From NCBI GenBank assembly GCA_934654805.1, contig CAKUGW010000054.1:1-19458 (forward strand): a stretch of DNA of 19,458 bases, read 5' to 3'. A program made the translations under genes and the position numbers. The notes under the pieces are model-generated. The model was given only the letters and a program-made list of their open reading frames with translations, had not been told where the DNA came from and did no database searches. The DNA comes from an uncultured Kiritimatiellota bacterium (lineage in GTDB: Bacteria; Verrucomicrobiota; Kiritimatiellia; RFP12; UBA1067). Positions 1 to 7,182 of the stretch are shown piece by piece (position 1 is the first letter of the stretch; each line of letters opens with the position of its first letter).

Positions 1-1
1 C

Positions 2-148
2 TACGCCGCAGACCGTCCCGCGCACCCCTGCGAGGGCATCCGCTTCGCGGACGACCTACGGTCGGGGGATATTCCCCAGAAGCCCCCGCGCCCGCATACG
101 CAGAAAGTCGATAACCCGACTGGATATTCCAGAAACAGTATGGTGTAA
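2..148 (+). CDS. 3' end of an unidentified gene (partial)
   Basis: An open frame runs in from the left edge for 48 codons and stops at TAA 146-148. I do not recognise the family. The peptide is rich in Pro, Arg and Asp and ends in NSMV. The stop overlaps an ATG at 148 (TAATG), the first possible start of the next gene, which is the sort of arrangement seen within operons. The frame is short and has no diagnostic motif, so it could be a chance open frame at the edge of the window. Confidence 0.35.
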   Translation, partial: YAADRPAHPCEGIRFADDLRSGDIPQKPPRPHTQKVDNPTGYSRNSMV

Positions 149-174
149 TGTCACACCGTAAAGGAAAGGCTCTG

Positions 175-624
175 ATGACACAACCGCCACATACCCTGCT
201 TGCCGAGATCGCCGCGATCCAGAAGATGAACGCGAACCAGATACTCGCCAGATACGTCCGATTCTTCACGGGCAGCCCGACGCGCTGCACCGCGCCCCTC
301 CGTCAGGAGGCGATCTACCGCCTCCAGGAGGAGCACTACAACCTCCGCATCTCCGATGCCACCGCCGCCGTCCTCAACGCCTCGCTCGAGAAGCGCGAGG
401 AGCGGCGCAAGGGGCGCGAGTCACTCCTGCCCGGTACGCAGTTCGTCCGTGAGTGGCACGGCGAGAAGCACGTCCTCGTCTACCGAGGCCCGAAGCAGTA
501 CGAGTACCTCGGACAGACCTACCGGTCGCCCTCTGTGGTCGCGAAGCGCATCACCGGCACGAATTGGAACGGACGCGAGTTCTTCCACCTTCCGTCGCTC
601 AAGAGCATGAAGCAGGGGGATTGA
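175..624 (+). CDS. DUF2924 family protein
   Basis: A 149-residue protein. The C-terminal half (about residues 90-145) has the DUF2924 pattern: LPGT, then VREWHGEKHVL, a tyrosine-rich YEYLGQTYRSPS, and ITGTNWNGREFF near the end. The function of DUF2924 is not established; it is commonly found beside phage-like or transposon-like serine recombinases, and here it sits 1 nt upstream of one. I chose ATG 175 because a strong ribosome site (AAAGGAAAGG, 160-169) lies 5 nt before it. ATG 148 in the same frame would add nine residues and would overlap the upstream stop. It is probably co-transcribed with the recombinase as an accessory of a mobile element. The gene looks intact. Confidence 0.8.
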   Translation: MTQPPHTLLAEIAAIQKMNANQILARYVRFFTGSPTRCTAPLRQEAIYRLQEEHYNLRISDATAAVLNASLEKREERRKGRESLLPGTQFVREWHGEKHVLVYRGPKQYEYLGQTYRSPSVVAKRITGTNWNGREFFHLPSLKSMKQGD

Positions 625-625
625 C

Positions 626-1594
626 ATGGACATCGAGAACCGGCAGACCCCAGCTGCGGAGAAGCGATGCGTCATCTACTGCCGCAAGAGCTCGTCGGAC
701 GGTCTCGACCGCGACTACACGTCCATCGACTGCCAGACGGACACCTGCAAGGCGTACATCGAACGCCACGCGGGTGAAGGCTGGCGGTTCACGGGGCGCG
801 TCTACGCCGACGGCGGGTTCTCCGGCGGGACCACGAACCGCCCGGAGTTCCAGAAGATGATGGACTCCGTTCGCGCCGGCGAGGTCGACGTGGTCGTGAT
901 CTACAAGCTCGACCGCATCAGCCGCAACAAGCGCGACTTCTGGAACCTCGTACACGAGTTCCGGCAGTACAACGTGACCATCGTCACCGCCACGCAGTTC
1001 GTCGAGATGCAGACGAGCGGCGGACGCGCTGCGACGGGTGTGCTGATGGACTTCGCGGAGTACGAGCGGGAGATCGACTCGGAGCGCATCAACGGGCAGA
1101 TCCGCGCCGCACGGATGGCGGGCCGGTGGGCATCCGCCGCCACGCCCTACGGTTACGCCAAGACGCAACACGTCGAACTCGTCGTGGACGAGGAAGCGGC
1201 GAAGCGCGTCCGGTTCATCTTCGAGAGGTATCTCGTCATCAAGAGCGCGAGGCAGGTCGCCGTCGAGCTGAACGAGCGGTTCGGCGACAAGGAGGCGGGG
1301 AAGCCTTGGCGGACGGCGAACGTCTACCGCATCCTCGAAAACATCGCCTACAAGGGCTACGTCACCTACAAGGAGCGGGAGTACAAGGGCATCCACGCGC
1401 CGCTCGTCTCCGAGGAGACGTGGGCGAAGGCCCGCGAGGTCGCCGCCGCGAACGTGGTGGGCAGCACCGCTCTGTGTATCTCGCCGAGCGCATGGCGGAG
1501 CGATTGTCGGGCATTGATGGCGTTGAAATTGAAATCACCCACACGGCGAAACAATACTGGACGACCAACCACGCCAAGGAGAACCGTGATATAA
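626..1594 (+). pseudogene. large serine recombinase, C-terminally truncated
   Basis: The N-terminal resolvase domain (about residues 13-165) has the YCRKS motif with nucleophile Ser22 and Arg20, and the KLDRISRN motif with Arg97 and Arg100. The start of the Recombinase domain follows (PYGY near residue 174, then VVDEEAAKRVRFIFE and a module containing WRTANVYRIL). These enzymes integrate or excise DNA between att sites. Homology ends near residue 275 (about nt 1450). The last ~45 residues (STALCISPSAWR onward) read like out-of-frame DNA, and the zinc-ribbon and coiled-coil part expected in a 450-550 residue enzyme is missing. The catalytic domain is intact, but DNA binding and synapsis control should be lost. 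The start is ATG 626 with AGGGGGA (614-620) upstream. I read it as an element gene cut by a deletion. Confidence 0.8.
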
Positions 1595-1617
1595 TCTTCC
1601 AAGAGGAGTTGGGATGA
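1460..1617 (+). pseudogene. 3' remnant of an unknown gene fused behind the recombinase
   Basis: In the frame one base off the recombinase, nt 1460-1617 give a protein-like stretch beginning RSVYLAERMAERLSGIDG and ending NRDIIFQEELG. Its TGA (1615-1617) overlaps the ATG (1614) of the next gene as ATGA. That overlap is typical of translationally coupled operon genes, so this looks like the surviving C-terminus (about 50 residues) of a gene that once preceded the AlbA-type regulator. I cannot name the family. The left end is the approximate fusion point with the recombinase and is uncertain by about 10 nt. Confidence 0.45.
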
Positions 1618-1985
1618 AGAGCGAAGAGATCAAGAAGCTTGTGGCAATGAGCGAGAATGCCGCCGTCGAGTTCAAGCGGGCGAGAGGCGGCGTCCCCGCC
1701 GACTTCTGGCCGTCGTACAGCGCGTTCGCCAACACGGACGGCGGAACCATCATCCTTGGCATCCGCGAAAAGGACGGCAAGCGCGAGGTCGAGGGATTGC
1801 CGAAGGTAGAGAAAACGGTGGCCGACATCTGGAACGCGGTCAACAACGCCGAGAAGATCAGCGCGAACGTCCTGTTCAACGAGTCGGTCTATCCCGTCGA
1901 GGTTGGCGGCAAACAGCTTGTTGTCGTCGAAGTCCCGTGCGCGGAGCGTACCGTCCGCCCGGTCTATGTCGGCGCGGCATCGTGA
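1614..1985 (+). pseudogene. AlbA_2 (Schlafen-type) domain, N-terminal fragment of an ATP-binding regulator
   Basis: About 118 residues match the AlbA_2 domain (the nucleic-acid-binding module of Schlafen-like bacterial proteins). AENAAVEFKRA-like residues near position 15 (here SENAAVEFKRARGG), SAFANTDGGTIILGI around residue 45, and VVEVPCAERTVRPVYVG at 105-118 are all recognisable. In intact relatives of about 450-550 residues this is followed by a HATPase_c_4 domain and a winged helix. Here three aberrant residues (AAS) follow VYVG and then a stop. The adjacent frame resumes with GIVIDKYP, which belongs much further along the protein. It therefore represents the left side of an internal deletion. 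The start ATG is coupled to the preceding frame by an ATGA overlap. Confidence 0.75.
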
Positions 1986-2311
1986 TTGACAAGTACCCCA
2001 AGCGGCTGGAGGTCTCGAATCCGGGGACGCTGCGCATGAGCAAGTCCGTAGCAATCGCGGGCGGCACGAGCGACGCGCGAAACGGAAAGATATTCAACAT
2101 CTTCTCGCTGGTGCGCATCGGCGAGCGTTCTGGCATGGGGTTGTCGAGCCTGTATGGTGTCTGGGAGAAAGAGAAGTTCGCCGAGCCGTCCATTATTGAA
2201 TCCTACGAACCCGATCGTACCAAGGTAATAGTCGAGTTTGAGGCAGACGAGTCGGAAGTGGGGGTGAAAACGCCGGAAGTGAGGGAGAAAAAGGCCATAA
2301 GTGAAGATTAA
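1976..2311 (+). pseudogene. HATPase_c_4-like middle fragment of the same regulator
   Basis: In frame +2, from nt 1976, the sequence GIVIDKYPKRLEVSNPG begins abruptly and continues through RMSKSVAIAGGTSDARN, IFNIFSLVRIGERSGMGL and IIESYEPDRTKVIVEFE. This is the late part of the GHKL-type ATPase domain (the GERSGMGL glycine motif) that normally follows AlbA_2. The N-box and early ATPase segment, roughly 170-200 residues by family architecture, are absent. No proper start codon precedes the conserved part; the nearest ATG (1937) lies in sequence that codes for AlbA_2 in another frame. The frame ends at TAA 2309-2311 inside a tandem repeat, just short of the winged-helix segment. Confidence 0.7.
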
Positions 2312-2400
2312 ACGCCGAAGTGAAGATGAAAAAGGCCGTAAGTGAAGATGTAAATCGGATAAGTGACGATGAAAAGCAAGGAAGTGAAGGTGAAAAAGGC
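2255..2400 (+). repeat. degenerate ~21-bp tandem repeat inside the regulator
   Basis: Seven imperfect copies of a unit like GAAGTGAAGATGAAAAAGGC begin at 2255, 2276, 2298, 2317, 2339, 2360 and 2381, with spacings of 21, 22, 19, 22, 21 and 21. The non-21 spacings break the reading frame: the ATPase frame stops at 2311 and the winged-helix frame is one base off. The encoded linker is rich in Ser, Glu, Asp and Lys. Slippage in this repeat is a simple explanation for the frameshift. Confidence 0.75.
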
Positions 2401-2625
2401 GAGTTCGATATTCTGATGGGTGCATATAGAAACGACTTCCGCGAAAACGCCAGAATGGTTCTTGCTGCCTTCGCTGAAGACCCAGAAGTTGATATTCCTT
2501 CCGTCGCCAAGAGACTGGGCTTTTCCTCAATCAGTGTCTGGCGCGCCATACGTGCCATGAAAGAGGTTGGCCTCCTTGTCCGGGAAGGCGGAGACAAAGG
2601 CGGCAAGTGGATCGTGAAGAAGTGA
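2320..2625 (+). pseudogene. winged-helix C-terminal fragment of the regulator
   Basis: After the repeat-encoded linker (SEDVNRISDDEKQGSEGEK), the last ~65 residues form a helix-turn-helix or winged-helix module: ARMVLAAFAEDPEVDIPSVAKRLGFSSISVWRAIRAMKEVGLLVREGG. Proteins with an AlbA_2-HATPase architecture commonly end this way. The frame is open leftwards to about 2311, and GTG 2320 is only a formal start. No ribosome site precedes it and its predecessor stops 8 nt earlier in another frame. It is most simply the detached 3' end of the broken gene. It could in principle still make a small DNA-binding protein of about 101 residues. Confidence 0.65.
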
Positions 2626-2664
2626 TAGGGAGCGACAAAAGGAGAATGAGGGATTCAAGACACT

Positions 2665-3039
2665 ATGAGATCTAAAGAAAAGTACATTCCGCCGTACAAG
2701 GTGAGCGAAGAGGCGGTGAATCTCATCGCCGAGATATCCGCCGCCGTGGAGAGGTTTGACATCGAGATTTCAGGCGTCAAAGGCGTACGGCTTCGCAAGA
2801 CAAACCGCATCAAGACGATTCACGGCTCAACCGCCATCGAGGGAAACACCCTCACGGAGGACCAGGTCACCGCTGTTCTCGCAGGGAAGAAGGTTGTCGC
2901 CCCGCAAAAGGAGATAGACGAGGTCTTGTGCGCGGCGGCGGCATACGAGGCGATAGAAAGCATCGACCCCTACAAGGTGAAAGACCTCCTCAAAGCCCAC
3001 AAGCTGATGATGGGCGGTCTCGTCGAAAGCGCCGGCTAA
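2665..3039 (+). pseudogene. Fic-family protein, N-terminal fragment lacking the catalytic core
   Basis: The 124 residues match the N-terminal half of a Fic (AMPylating) protein. The inhibitory-helix motif is visible in TIHGSTAIEGNTLT (S-x-x-x-E-G around residues 54-58), followed by EIDEVLCAAAAYEAI and LLKAHKLMMGGLVESAG. In intact relatives the last motif runs on into R-F-R and, about 60 residues later, the catalytic HPFxDGNGR loop. Here TAA follows directly after SAG and no Fic loop is encoded downstream, so AMP transfer is impossible. The inhibitory helix alone could survive as a fragment. The gene starts 40 nt after the winged-helix fragment, so both belong to the same eroded block. Intact family members are 300-380 residues. 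Confidence 0.75.
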
Positions 3040-3087
3040 CAGAAACACGCTCGAGACGGCGTGCGTCAAGTCGGCGCGAAAGGGAAA

Positions 3088-3096
3088 TGGTATAAT
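3088..3096 (+). promoter_or_regulatory. extended -10 promoter of the ELM1-like gene (TGGTATAAT)
   Basis: A perfect TATAAT (3091-3096) is preceded by TGG, giving an extended -10. Only 6 nt separate it from ATG 3103, so transcription should begin at or next to the A of the start codon and the mRNA would be leaderless. No canonical -35 is seen about 17 bp upstream, as is usual for extended -10 promoters. The same layout recurs at 5145 and 8634. Confidence 0.65.
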
Positions 3097-3102
3097 CTGC
3101 GC

Positions 3103-4050
3103 ATGAGCATGAAGAAGATCCTGATCCTGACGGACGGCAAGGCCGGGCACGAGAACCAGTCGCGGGCCTTTGCGCGTGCGCTTGGCGGCGACGCGGTCGA
3201 TTGCGTCGAGATCCATTTCAAGTCGAAGCTCCACAAGGCGGTGAGCTATCTGCTCGACCGCGCGGGCGTCGGCTGCTTGTCGCTGTTCACGGGGCTGGAC
3301 GGGATCACGCCGCACAGCGGCTACGCGGCTGTCGTCGGCACGGGGTCGGGCACGTTCTGCGCGGTGAAGACGCTTGCGCGGCGGCTCGGCGTGAAGGGGG
3401 GCGTCGTCCTCTATCCGCGCGGCTACCGGATCGCGACGTTCGACTGCATCCTCGCGCCGGCGTTCGACCGTCCGCCGAAGGCGCCGAACGTGATCGAGAT
3501 TCCCGCGAACCTCGTCGCGAACGACGCGGCGTTCTACGCGAAAGGCGTCGCCGACTTCCGGGCGCGCACGGACGTCGTGCCGGAGATCGCCGTGATCGTC
3601 GGCGGCCCGAACAAGCGCGCGACGCTGACGGCGGACTGGATGCACCGAAAGCTGGACGCGATCTTCGCGCAGCCGGGCGCGAAGGCCGTGACGACCTCGC
3701 GGCGGACGCCGCCCGACGTCGAGGACGTCGTCGATTCGTATCCGTGGGACTACAGGCTCCTCTACTCGAAAGACCGCTTCAACCCGATTCCCGCGTTCGT
3801 GAGCCTCGCGAAACGCCTCTACGTGACCGCCGAATCGACGGGCATGCTCTCCGAGGCGTGCACGTTCGGCACGGCCGAGGTCGTCGCGCTCGACAACCTG
3901 AATCCGGGGCCGCACAAGTTCCGCCGCTTCGTGGACGGGCTCGTCGCGGGCGGCTACGCCGCGTGGGACGGCGCGGCGTCCGCCGGCTGTTCGCGCAAGG
4001 TCGATCTCGCCGCGCCGTTCGCCGCCGCGCGGAAGCTCATGGGCCTATGA
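3103..4050 (+). CDS. ELM1/GtrOC1-like family protein (DUF1022)
   Basis: A 315-residue protein resembling the mitochondrial fission ELM1 family, bacterial members of which are thought to have a glycosyltransferase-B-like fold. Visible landmarks are the N-terminal KKILILTDGKAGHENQSRAFA, the central IAVIVGGPNKRATLT, the TTSRRTPPDV motif, and the sugar-nucleotide-like VTAESTGMLSEACTFGTAEVVAL in the C-terminal half. There is no signal peptide, so it is probably cytosolic or membrane-peripheral. A role in envelope polysaccharide or lipopolysaccharide modification is plausible from the family, but the substrate is unknown. The start is placed at ATG 3103 because TATAAT ends 6 nt before it; an upstream GTG (3061) in frame lies in front of the promoter. 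Its stop overlaps the start of the histidine kinase (ATGA). Confidence 0.8.
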   Translation: MSMKKILILTDGKAGHENQSRAFARALGGDAVDCVEIHFKSKLHKAVSYLLDRAGVGCLSLFTGLDGITPHSGYAAVVGTGSGTFCAVKTLARRLGVKGGVVLYPRGYRIATFDCILAPAFDRPPKAPNVIEIPANLVANDAAFYAKGVADFRARTDVVPEIAVIVGGPNKRATLTADWMHRKLDAIFAQPGAKAVTTSRRTPPDVEDVVDSYPWDYRLLYSKDRFNPIPAFVSLAKRLYVTAESTGMLSEACTFGTAEVVALDNLNPGPHKFRRFVDGLVAGGYAAWDGAASAGCSRKVDLAAPFAAARKLMGL

Positions 4051-5126
4051 CCCGCTTCCGCGTCTTCGTCTTCTCGCTCCTCATCTGCCTGCCGGCGGCT
4101 TTGCTGATTGCGGCCGGGACTGTGCTGGTCGCGGCGCACGTGCCGAAGGCCATCCGCGCCGAGCCCGGGCGCATCGGCCGCGAGTACCGCGACGTCGCCG
4201 AGTCGATCGCCGAGCGGCCCGCCGCGTTCGCGTCCGTCGCCGAGCGTCCGAAGGGCTGGCGGCAGTCGGGCAAGGTCAACGGCGCGCCGTGGGGCTATGC
4301 GGCGGACGGCGACGAGACGACGGTCTGGTGGCGGCGCGCCGAGCAGGAGTGGCGCGTCGCGAAAGTCCCCGCGCAGCGTCCGTTCCCCTACGCGCTCGTC
4401 TTCTACGGCGGCGGGGCGCTCGTCGCGCTCGTCCTCGCGGCCCTGAGCGCGTTCGCGGTCGCCTGCTTCGTGCGCTTCATGCGCGAGCGGGACGACTTCC
4501 TCGCCGCGACGGCCCACGACCTCACGACGCCGCTTGTCGGGCTGCGGTTCCTGGTCGGGCGCGACGACGCGGAGGCGCGGCGGCTCGTCGAGCGGCTGCT
4601 CCTCATTGTGGGCAACATCAAGGACTTCCTGCGCCTCGGCGGACGCCGGAGGGCGCCGGAGCGGAAGGCGTTCGACCTCGCCGCGCTCACGCGGGAGGCC
4701 GCGCAGCTCTTCGCCGCCGACTATGCGGAGGAGGCGTCCGGCCCGGTGGCGTTCGGCGAGGCGCCGGCCGGTGGGCTGCCCGTCTGCGCCGACGAGACGT
4801 GGACGCTGCAGATCCTCTGGAACCTGTTCGGCAACGACCTCAAGTACGCCGCGCCCTACGGACGGGTCGCCGTGCGCTTCCGGCGGGAGGCGGCGTTCGC
4901 GGTCGTCGCGTTCGCGGACGAGGGGCAGGGCCTGACGGCGCGGCAGATGCGCAAGGCGTTCGACCGCTACTACCGCGCGCGCACGGCGCTGACGTCCGGC
5001 AAGGGCGGCTTCGGCATCGGGCTCTGCACGGCGCGGGCGTTCGCGCGGGCGATGGGCGGGGACCTTTCCGTGCGCGCGAACCGTCCGAAGGGCTGCGTCT
5101 TCACGCTGAAGCTGCCGTGCGGTTGA
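4047..5126 (+). CDS. membrane sensor histidine kinase without a linked response regulator
   Basis: A 359-residue kinase. Membrane segment 1 is about residues 7-30 and segment 2 about 116-142, with a periplasmic loop of about 85 residues between them and no recognisable sensor fold. The H-box is AATAHDLTTPL with phospho-acceptor His157. The catalytic domain shows the N-box NLFGNDLKYA (Asn259, Asn263), G1 DEGQG (Asp291), F-box FDRYYRA and G2 GGFGIGL (from residue 320). From His157 to the FLRLGG end of the dimerisation hairpin is only ~42 residues, about ten fewer than usual, so the hairpin is short. The N-box has Asp where Ala is usual. The start overlaps the ELM1-like stop by 4 bp, implying translational coupling. 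No response regulator gene lies in the window, so the partner is encoded elsewhere. Confidence 0.9.
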   Translation: MTRFRVFVFSLLICLPAALLIAAGTVLVAAHVPKAIRAEPGRIGREYRDVAESIAERPAAFASVAERPKGWRQSGKVNGAPWGYAADGDETTVWWRRAEQEWRVAKVPAQRPFPYALVFYGGGALVALVLAALSAFAVACFVRFMRERDDFLAATAHDLTTPLVGLRFLVGRDDAEARRLVERLLLIVGNIKDFLRLGGRRRAPERKAFDLAALTREAAQLFAADYAEEASGPVAFGEAPAGGLPVCADETWTLQILWNLFGNDLKYAAPYGRVAVRFRREAAFAVVAFADEGQGLTARQMRKAFDRYYRARTALTSGKGGFGIGLCTARAFARAMGGDLSVRANRPKGCVFTLKLPCG

Positions 5127-5153
5127 GACAGTCACCGCCGATTTTGATATAAT
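5123..5153 (+). promoter_or_regulatory. promoter of the dCMP deaminase gene (TTGAGA-19-TATAAT)
   Basis: The extended -10 TGATATAAT occupies 5145-5153. A possible -35, TTGAGA (5123-5128), overlaps the kinase stop codon at a slightly long 19-bp spacing. The ATG (5163) lies 9 nt after the -10, leaving essentially no 5' leader and no Shine-Dalgarno. This suggests a separate transcript, probably leaderless. Confidence 0.6.
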
Positions 5154-5162
5154 ACGCCGCCA

Positions 5163-5657
5163 ATGGCGAAGAAGGTCAAAGATCCGCGTCCGTCGTGGGA
5201 CGAGTACTTCATGGAGATCGCGCAGGTCGTTGCGCGACGCTCCAACTGCTCGCGCCGCAGCGTCGGGGCCGTCATCGCGCGCAACCACCACGTCCTCTCC
5301 GCCGGCTACAACGGCACGCCCAAGGGCGTGAAGAACTGCTTCGAGGGCGGGTGCCCGCGCTGCGCGGGCCACGCCAAGAGCGGGACGCACCTCGACGAGT
5401 GCCTCTGCACCCACGCCGAGCAGAACGCGATCTGCCAGGCGGCGTGCTACGGCCCGTCGATCGAGGGCGCAACCATCTACGTCACGATCTCGCCCTGCCT
5501 CACCTGCGCGAAGCTCATCATCAACGCGGGCATCGCGGAGGTCGTCTACGGCGGCGACTACGCCTTTCTCGAGACGGTCGAGAAGATGTTCACCGCCGCC
5601 GGCGTCAAGTACAGGAAGTACGGTGGAAAGGTGAAAGGCGGAGAAGTGGAAAGGTGA
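5163..5657 (+). CDS. dCMP deaminase family protein
   Basis: A 164-residue cytidine/deoxycytidylate deaminase-fold protein. The zinc site is explicit: CTHAEQNAI gives His84 and catalytic Glu86, and SPCLTCAK gives Cys112 and Cys115. The extra Cys-rich insert between about residues 57 and 82 (CFEGGCPRC ... DECLC) is typical of dCMP deaminases such as ComEB, where it binds a second metal. The expected reaction is dCMP to dUMP, supplying thymidylate synthesis. The length matches bacterial members (150-180 residues). The last ~12 residues (KVKGGEVER) are a low-complexity tail. It has its own promoter and is followed after 72 nt by tpiA. A related cytidine deaminase activity cannot be excluded, but the insert favours dCMP. 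Confidence 0.9.
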   Translation: MAKKVKDPRPSWDEYFMEIAQVVARRSNCSRRSVGAVIARNHHVLSAGYNGTPKGVKNCFEGGCPRCAGHAKSGTHLDECLCTHAEQNAICQAACYGPSIEGATIYVTISPCLTCAKLIINAGIAEVVYGGDYAFLETVEKMFTAAGVKYRKYGGKVKGGEVER

Positions 5658-5729
5658 TCCTGTCCGTCTGGCTGGGCGTCTTGGAATTTGAACGACAGGG
5701 ACTTGGTTCCCAAGAAAAAGGAAAAAACA

Positions 5730-6497
5730 ATGAGCAGAAAGAAAATCATCGCTGGAAACTGGAAGATGAACGTCAAGCCGTCGGAGACCGCCGCCCTCGT
5801 CAAGGGCGTCGCCGAGGCGACCAAGGACTTCGCCGGCAAGGTCGACATCGTGTGCTGCACGCCCGCGATCGACGTCCCGGCCGCCATCGCCGCCGCCGCG
5901 GGCACGCAGGTCGAGATCGGCGCGGAGAACTGCCACTGGAAGGAGTCGGGCGCCTACACGGGCGAGATCTCGACGGGCATGCTCCTCGACGCGGGCGCGA
6001 AGTACGTCATCCTCGGACACAGCGAACGCCGCCAGTACTTCGGCGAGACGGACGAGACGGTGAACCTCCGCGCGCGCGCCGCCATCGCGGCCGGCCTCAC
6101 GGCCATCGTCTGCGTCGGCGAGACGCTGGAGGAGCGCGAGGCGGGCAAGCTCGTGGAGGTCATCGAGCGCCAGATGAACGTCGGCCTCAAGGACGTCACG
6201 GCGGCGGACTGCGCGAAGCTCGTCATCGCCTATGAGCCCGTCTGGGCGATCGGCACCGGCAAGACCGCGACCCCCGACCAGGCGCAGGAAGTCCACGCCC
6301 TCATCCGCGCGACGCTCGCGAAGCTCGTCGGCGCCGAGACGGCCGAGACCGTGCGCATCCAGTACGGCGGGTCGATGAAGCCGGGCAACGCGGCGGAGCT
6401 CCTCGCGAAGAAGGACATCGACGGCGGCCTCATCGGCGGCGCGGCCCTCAAGGCGGCCGACTTCGCCGGCATCATCGCCGCGGCGGCCAATGCGTAA
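5730..6497 (+). CDS. tpiA: triosephosphate isomerase
   Basis: A 255-residue TIM barrel, of standard length. All catalytic landmarks are present: GNWKMN with Lys12, GHSERR with the electrophile His97, YEPVWAIGTG with the base Glu169 followed by the flexible loop, and the phosphate-binding IQYGGSMKPGN and GGLIGGAAL near the C-terminus. It interconverts dihydroxyacetone phosphate and glyceraldehyde 3-phosphate in the cytosol. The start is ATG 5730, preceded by an AAAAAGGAAAAAA ribosome site. An in-frame ATG at 5688 would add 14 non-conserved residues and is unlikely. The 72-nt gap to the deaminase holds a small inverted repeat CTTGG-TTC-CCAAG (5702-5714). The 3' end overlaps the next start by 8 bp. 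Confidence 0.97.
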   Translation: MSRKKIIAGNWKMNVKPSETAALVKGVAEATKDFAGKVDIVCCTPAIDVPAAIAAAAGTQVEIGAENCHWKESGAYTGEISTGMLLDAGAKYVILGHSERRQYFGETDETVNLRARAAIAAGLTAIVCVGETLEEREAGKLVEVIERQMNVGLKDVTAADCAKLVIAYEPVWAIGTGKTATPDQAQEVHALIRATLAKLVGAETAETVRIQYGGSMKPGNAAELLAKKDIDGGLIGGAALKAADFAGIIAAAANA

Positions 6498-7083
6498 ATC
6501 CCGTGCAACCCTGCTCGCAACGGCGCTTGCCGCCGTTGCGGGGTGCTTCGACGAGCCGGAGCCGGCCTACAGGTCGGTTCCGGCCGAAAGCCGCCTGTAC
6601 CTTCAGGACAGGGGGCTTTCGGACCTGAAGGCGACCGACCTCGCGAAGGTCGGCGACTACCTGAACCTCGACCGCAACGCGCTGACGAACGTCGATCCTG
6701 TCGCGCAGCTCGCGGGCCTGAAGTGGCTGCGCCTGAACGACAACCGGCTGTCGGCGCTGCCGGACCTGAAGGGGCTGACGCAGCTGCGGCGCATCTACCT
6801 GAAGAACAACCGCCTGACGGAAGTCCCGGCGACGCTGAAGGACCTGCCGGCGCTGACGGACGTCGAGCTGTCGGGCAACCCGATCCGGGAAGTCCCGGCG
6901 TGGCTCGCGGCGAAGAGGGGCCTGAAGAACCTCTCGTTCAACGCGACGCGGCTGACGAAGCTGCCGGACGACCTGTCGGCCTGGACGACGCTGCAGTCGC
7001 TGCAGCTGGGCGAACTCAATCTTTCGGCGGCGGAGATGGCCCGCATCCGCAAGGCCCTGCCCAAGGTCGCGATCGTGTTTTGA
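6490..7083 (+). CDS. leucine-rich-repeat lipoprotein
   Basis: A 197-residue protein. Residues 1-19 are a lipoprotein signal peptide (MRKS, hydrophobic core, lipobox AVAGC with Cys19). From about residue 35 to 190 there are six or seven leucine-rich repeats of 22-24 residues, with cores such as LKWLRLNDNRLSALPDL, LRRIYLKNNRLTEVP, LTDVELSGNPIREVP and LQSLQLGELNL. Such proteins bind other proteins or act as surface scaffolds; no enzymatic motif is visible. It should be anchored to a membrane on the outer side of the cytoplasmic membrane. The ATG lies inside the last codons of tpiA (8-bp overlap), so it is translated from the tpiA transcript. No functional link to glycolysis is implied. Confidence 0.85.
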   Translation: MRKSRATLLATALAAVAGCFDEPEPAYRSVPAESRLYLQDRGLSDLKATDLAKVGDYLNLDRNALTNVDPVAQLAGLKWLRLNDNRLSALPDLKGLTQLRRIYLKNNRLTEVPATLKDLPALTDVELSGNPIREVPAWLAAKRGLKNLSFNATRLTKLPDDLSAWTTLQSLQLGELNLSAAEMARIRKALPKVAIVF

Positions 7084-7182
7084 CGGGCGGCTTGACCGCG
7101 GCTTGGCGCGGGCCGTTGGCCTGTCGCGCGATCCGTGCGCGTCTGCGAGGCCTGTGGTTAGGGAAAGCGAGGGGCCTTGGCG

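Noticed and set aside
2255..2400. That this 21-bp repeat is the same element as the repeat before the hydrolase signal peptides
   Set aside because: The period is similar, but the unit sequences (GAAGTGAAGATGAAAAAGGC versus ATGCGACAGAATGCG...) do not align convincingly.
3201..4046. Upstream extension of the histidine kinase frame
   Set aside because: It lies in a second frame of the ELM1-like gene and gives an arginine-rich non-protein-like translation. The ATGA overlap at 4047 is the natural start.
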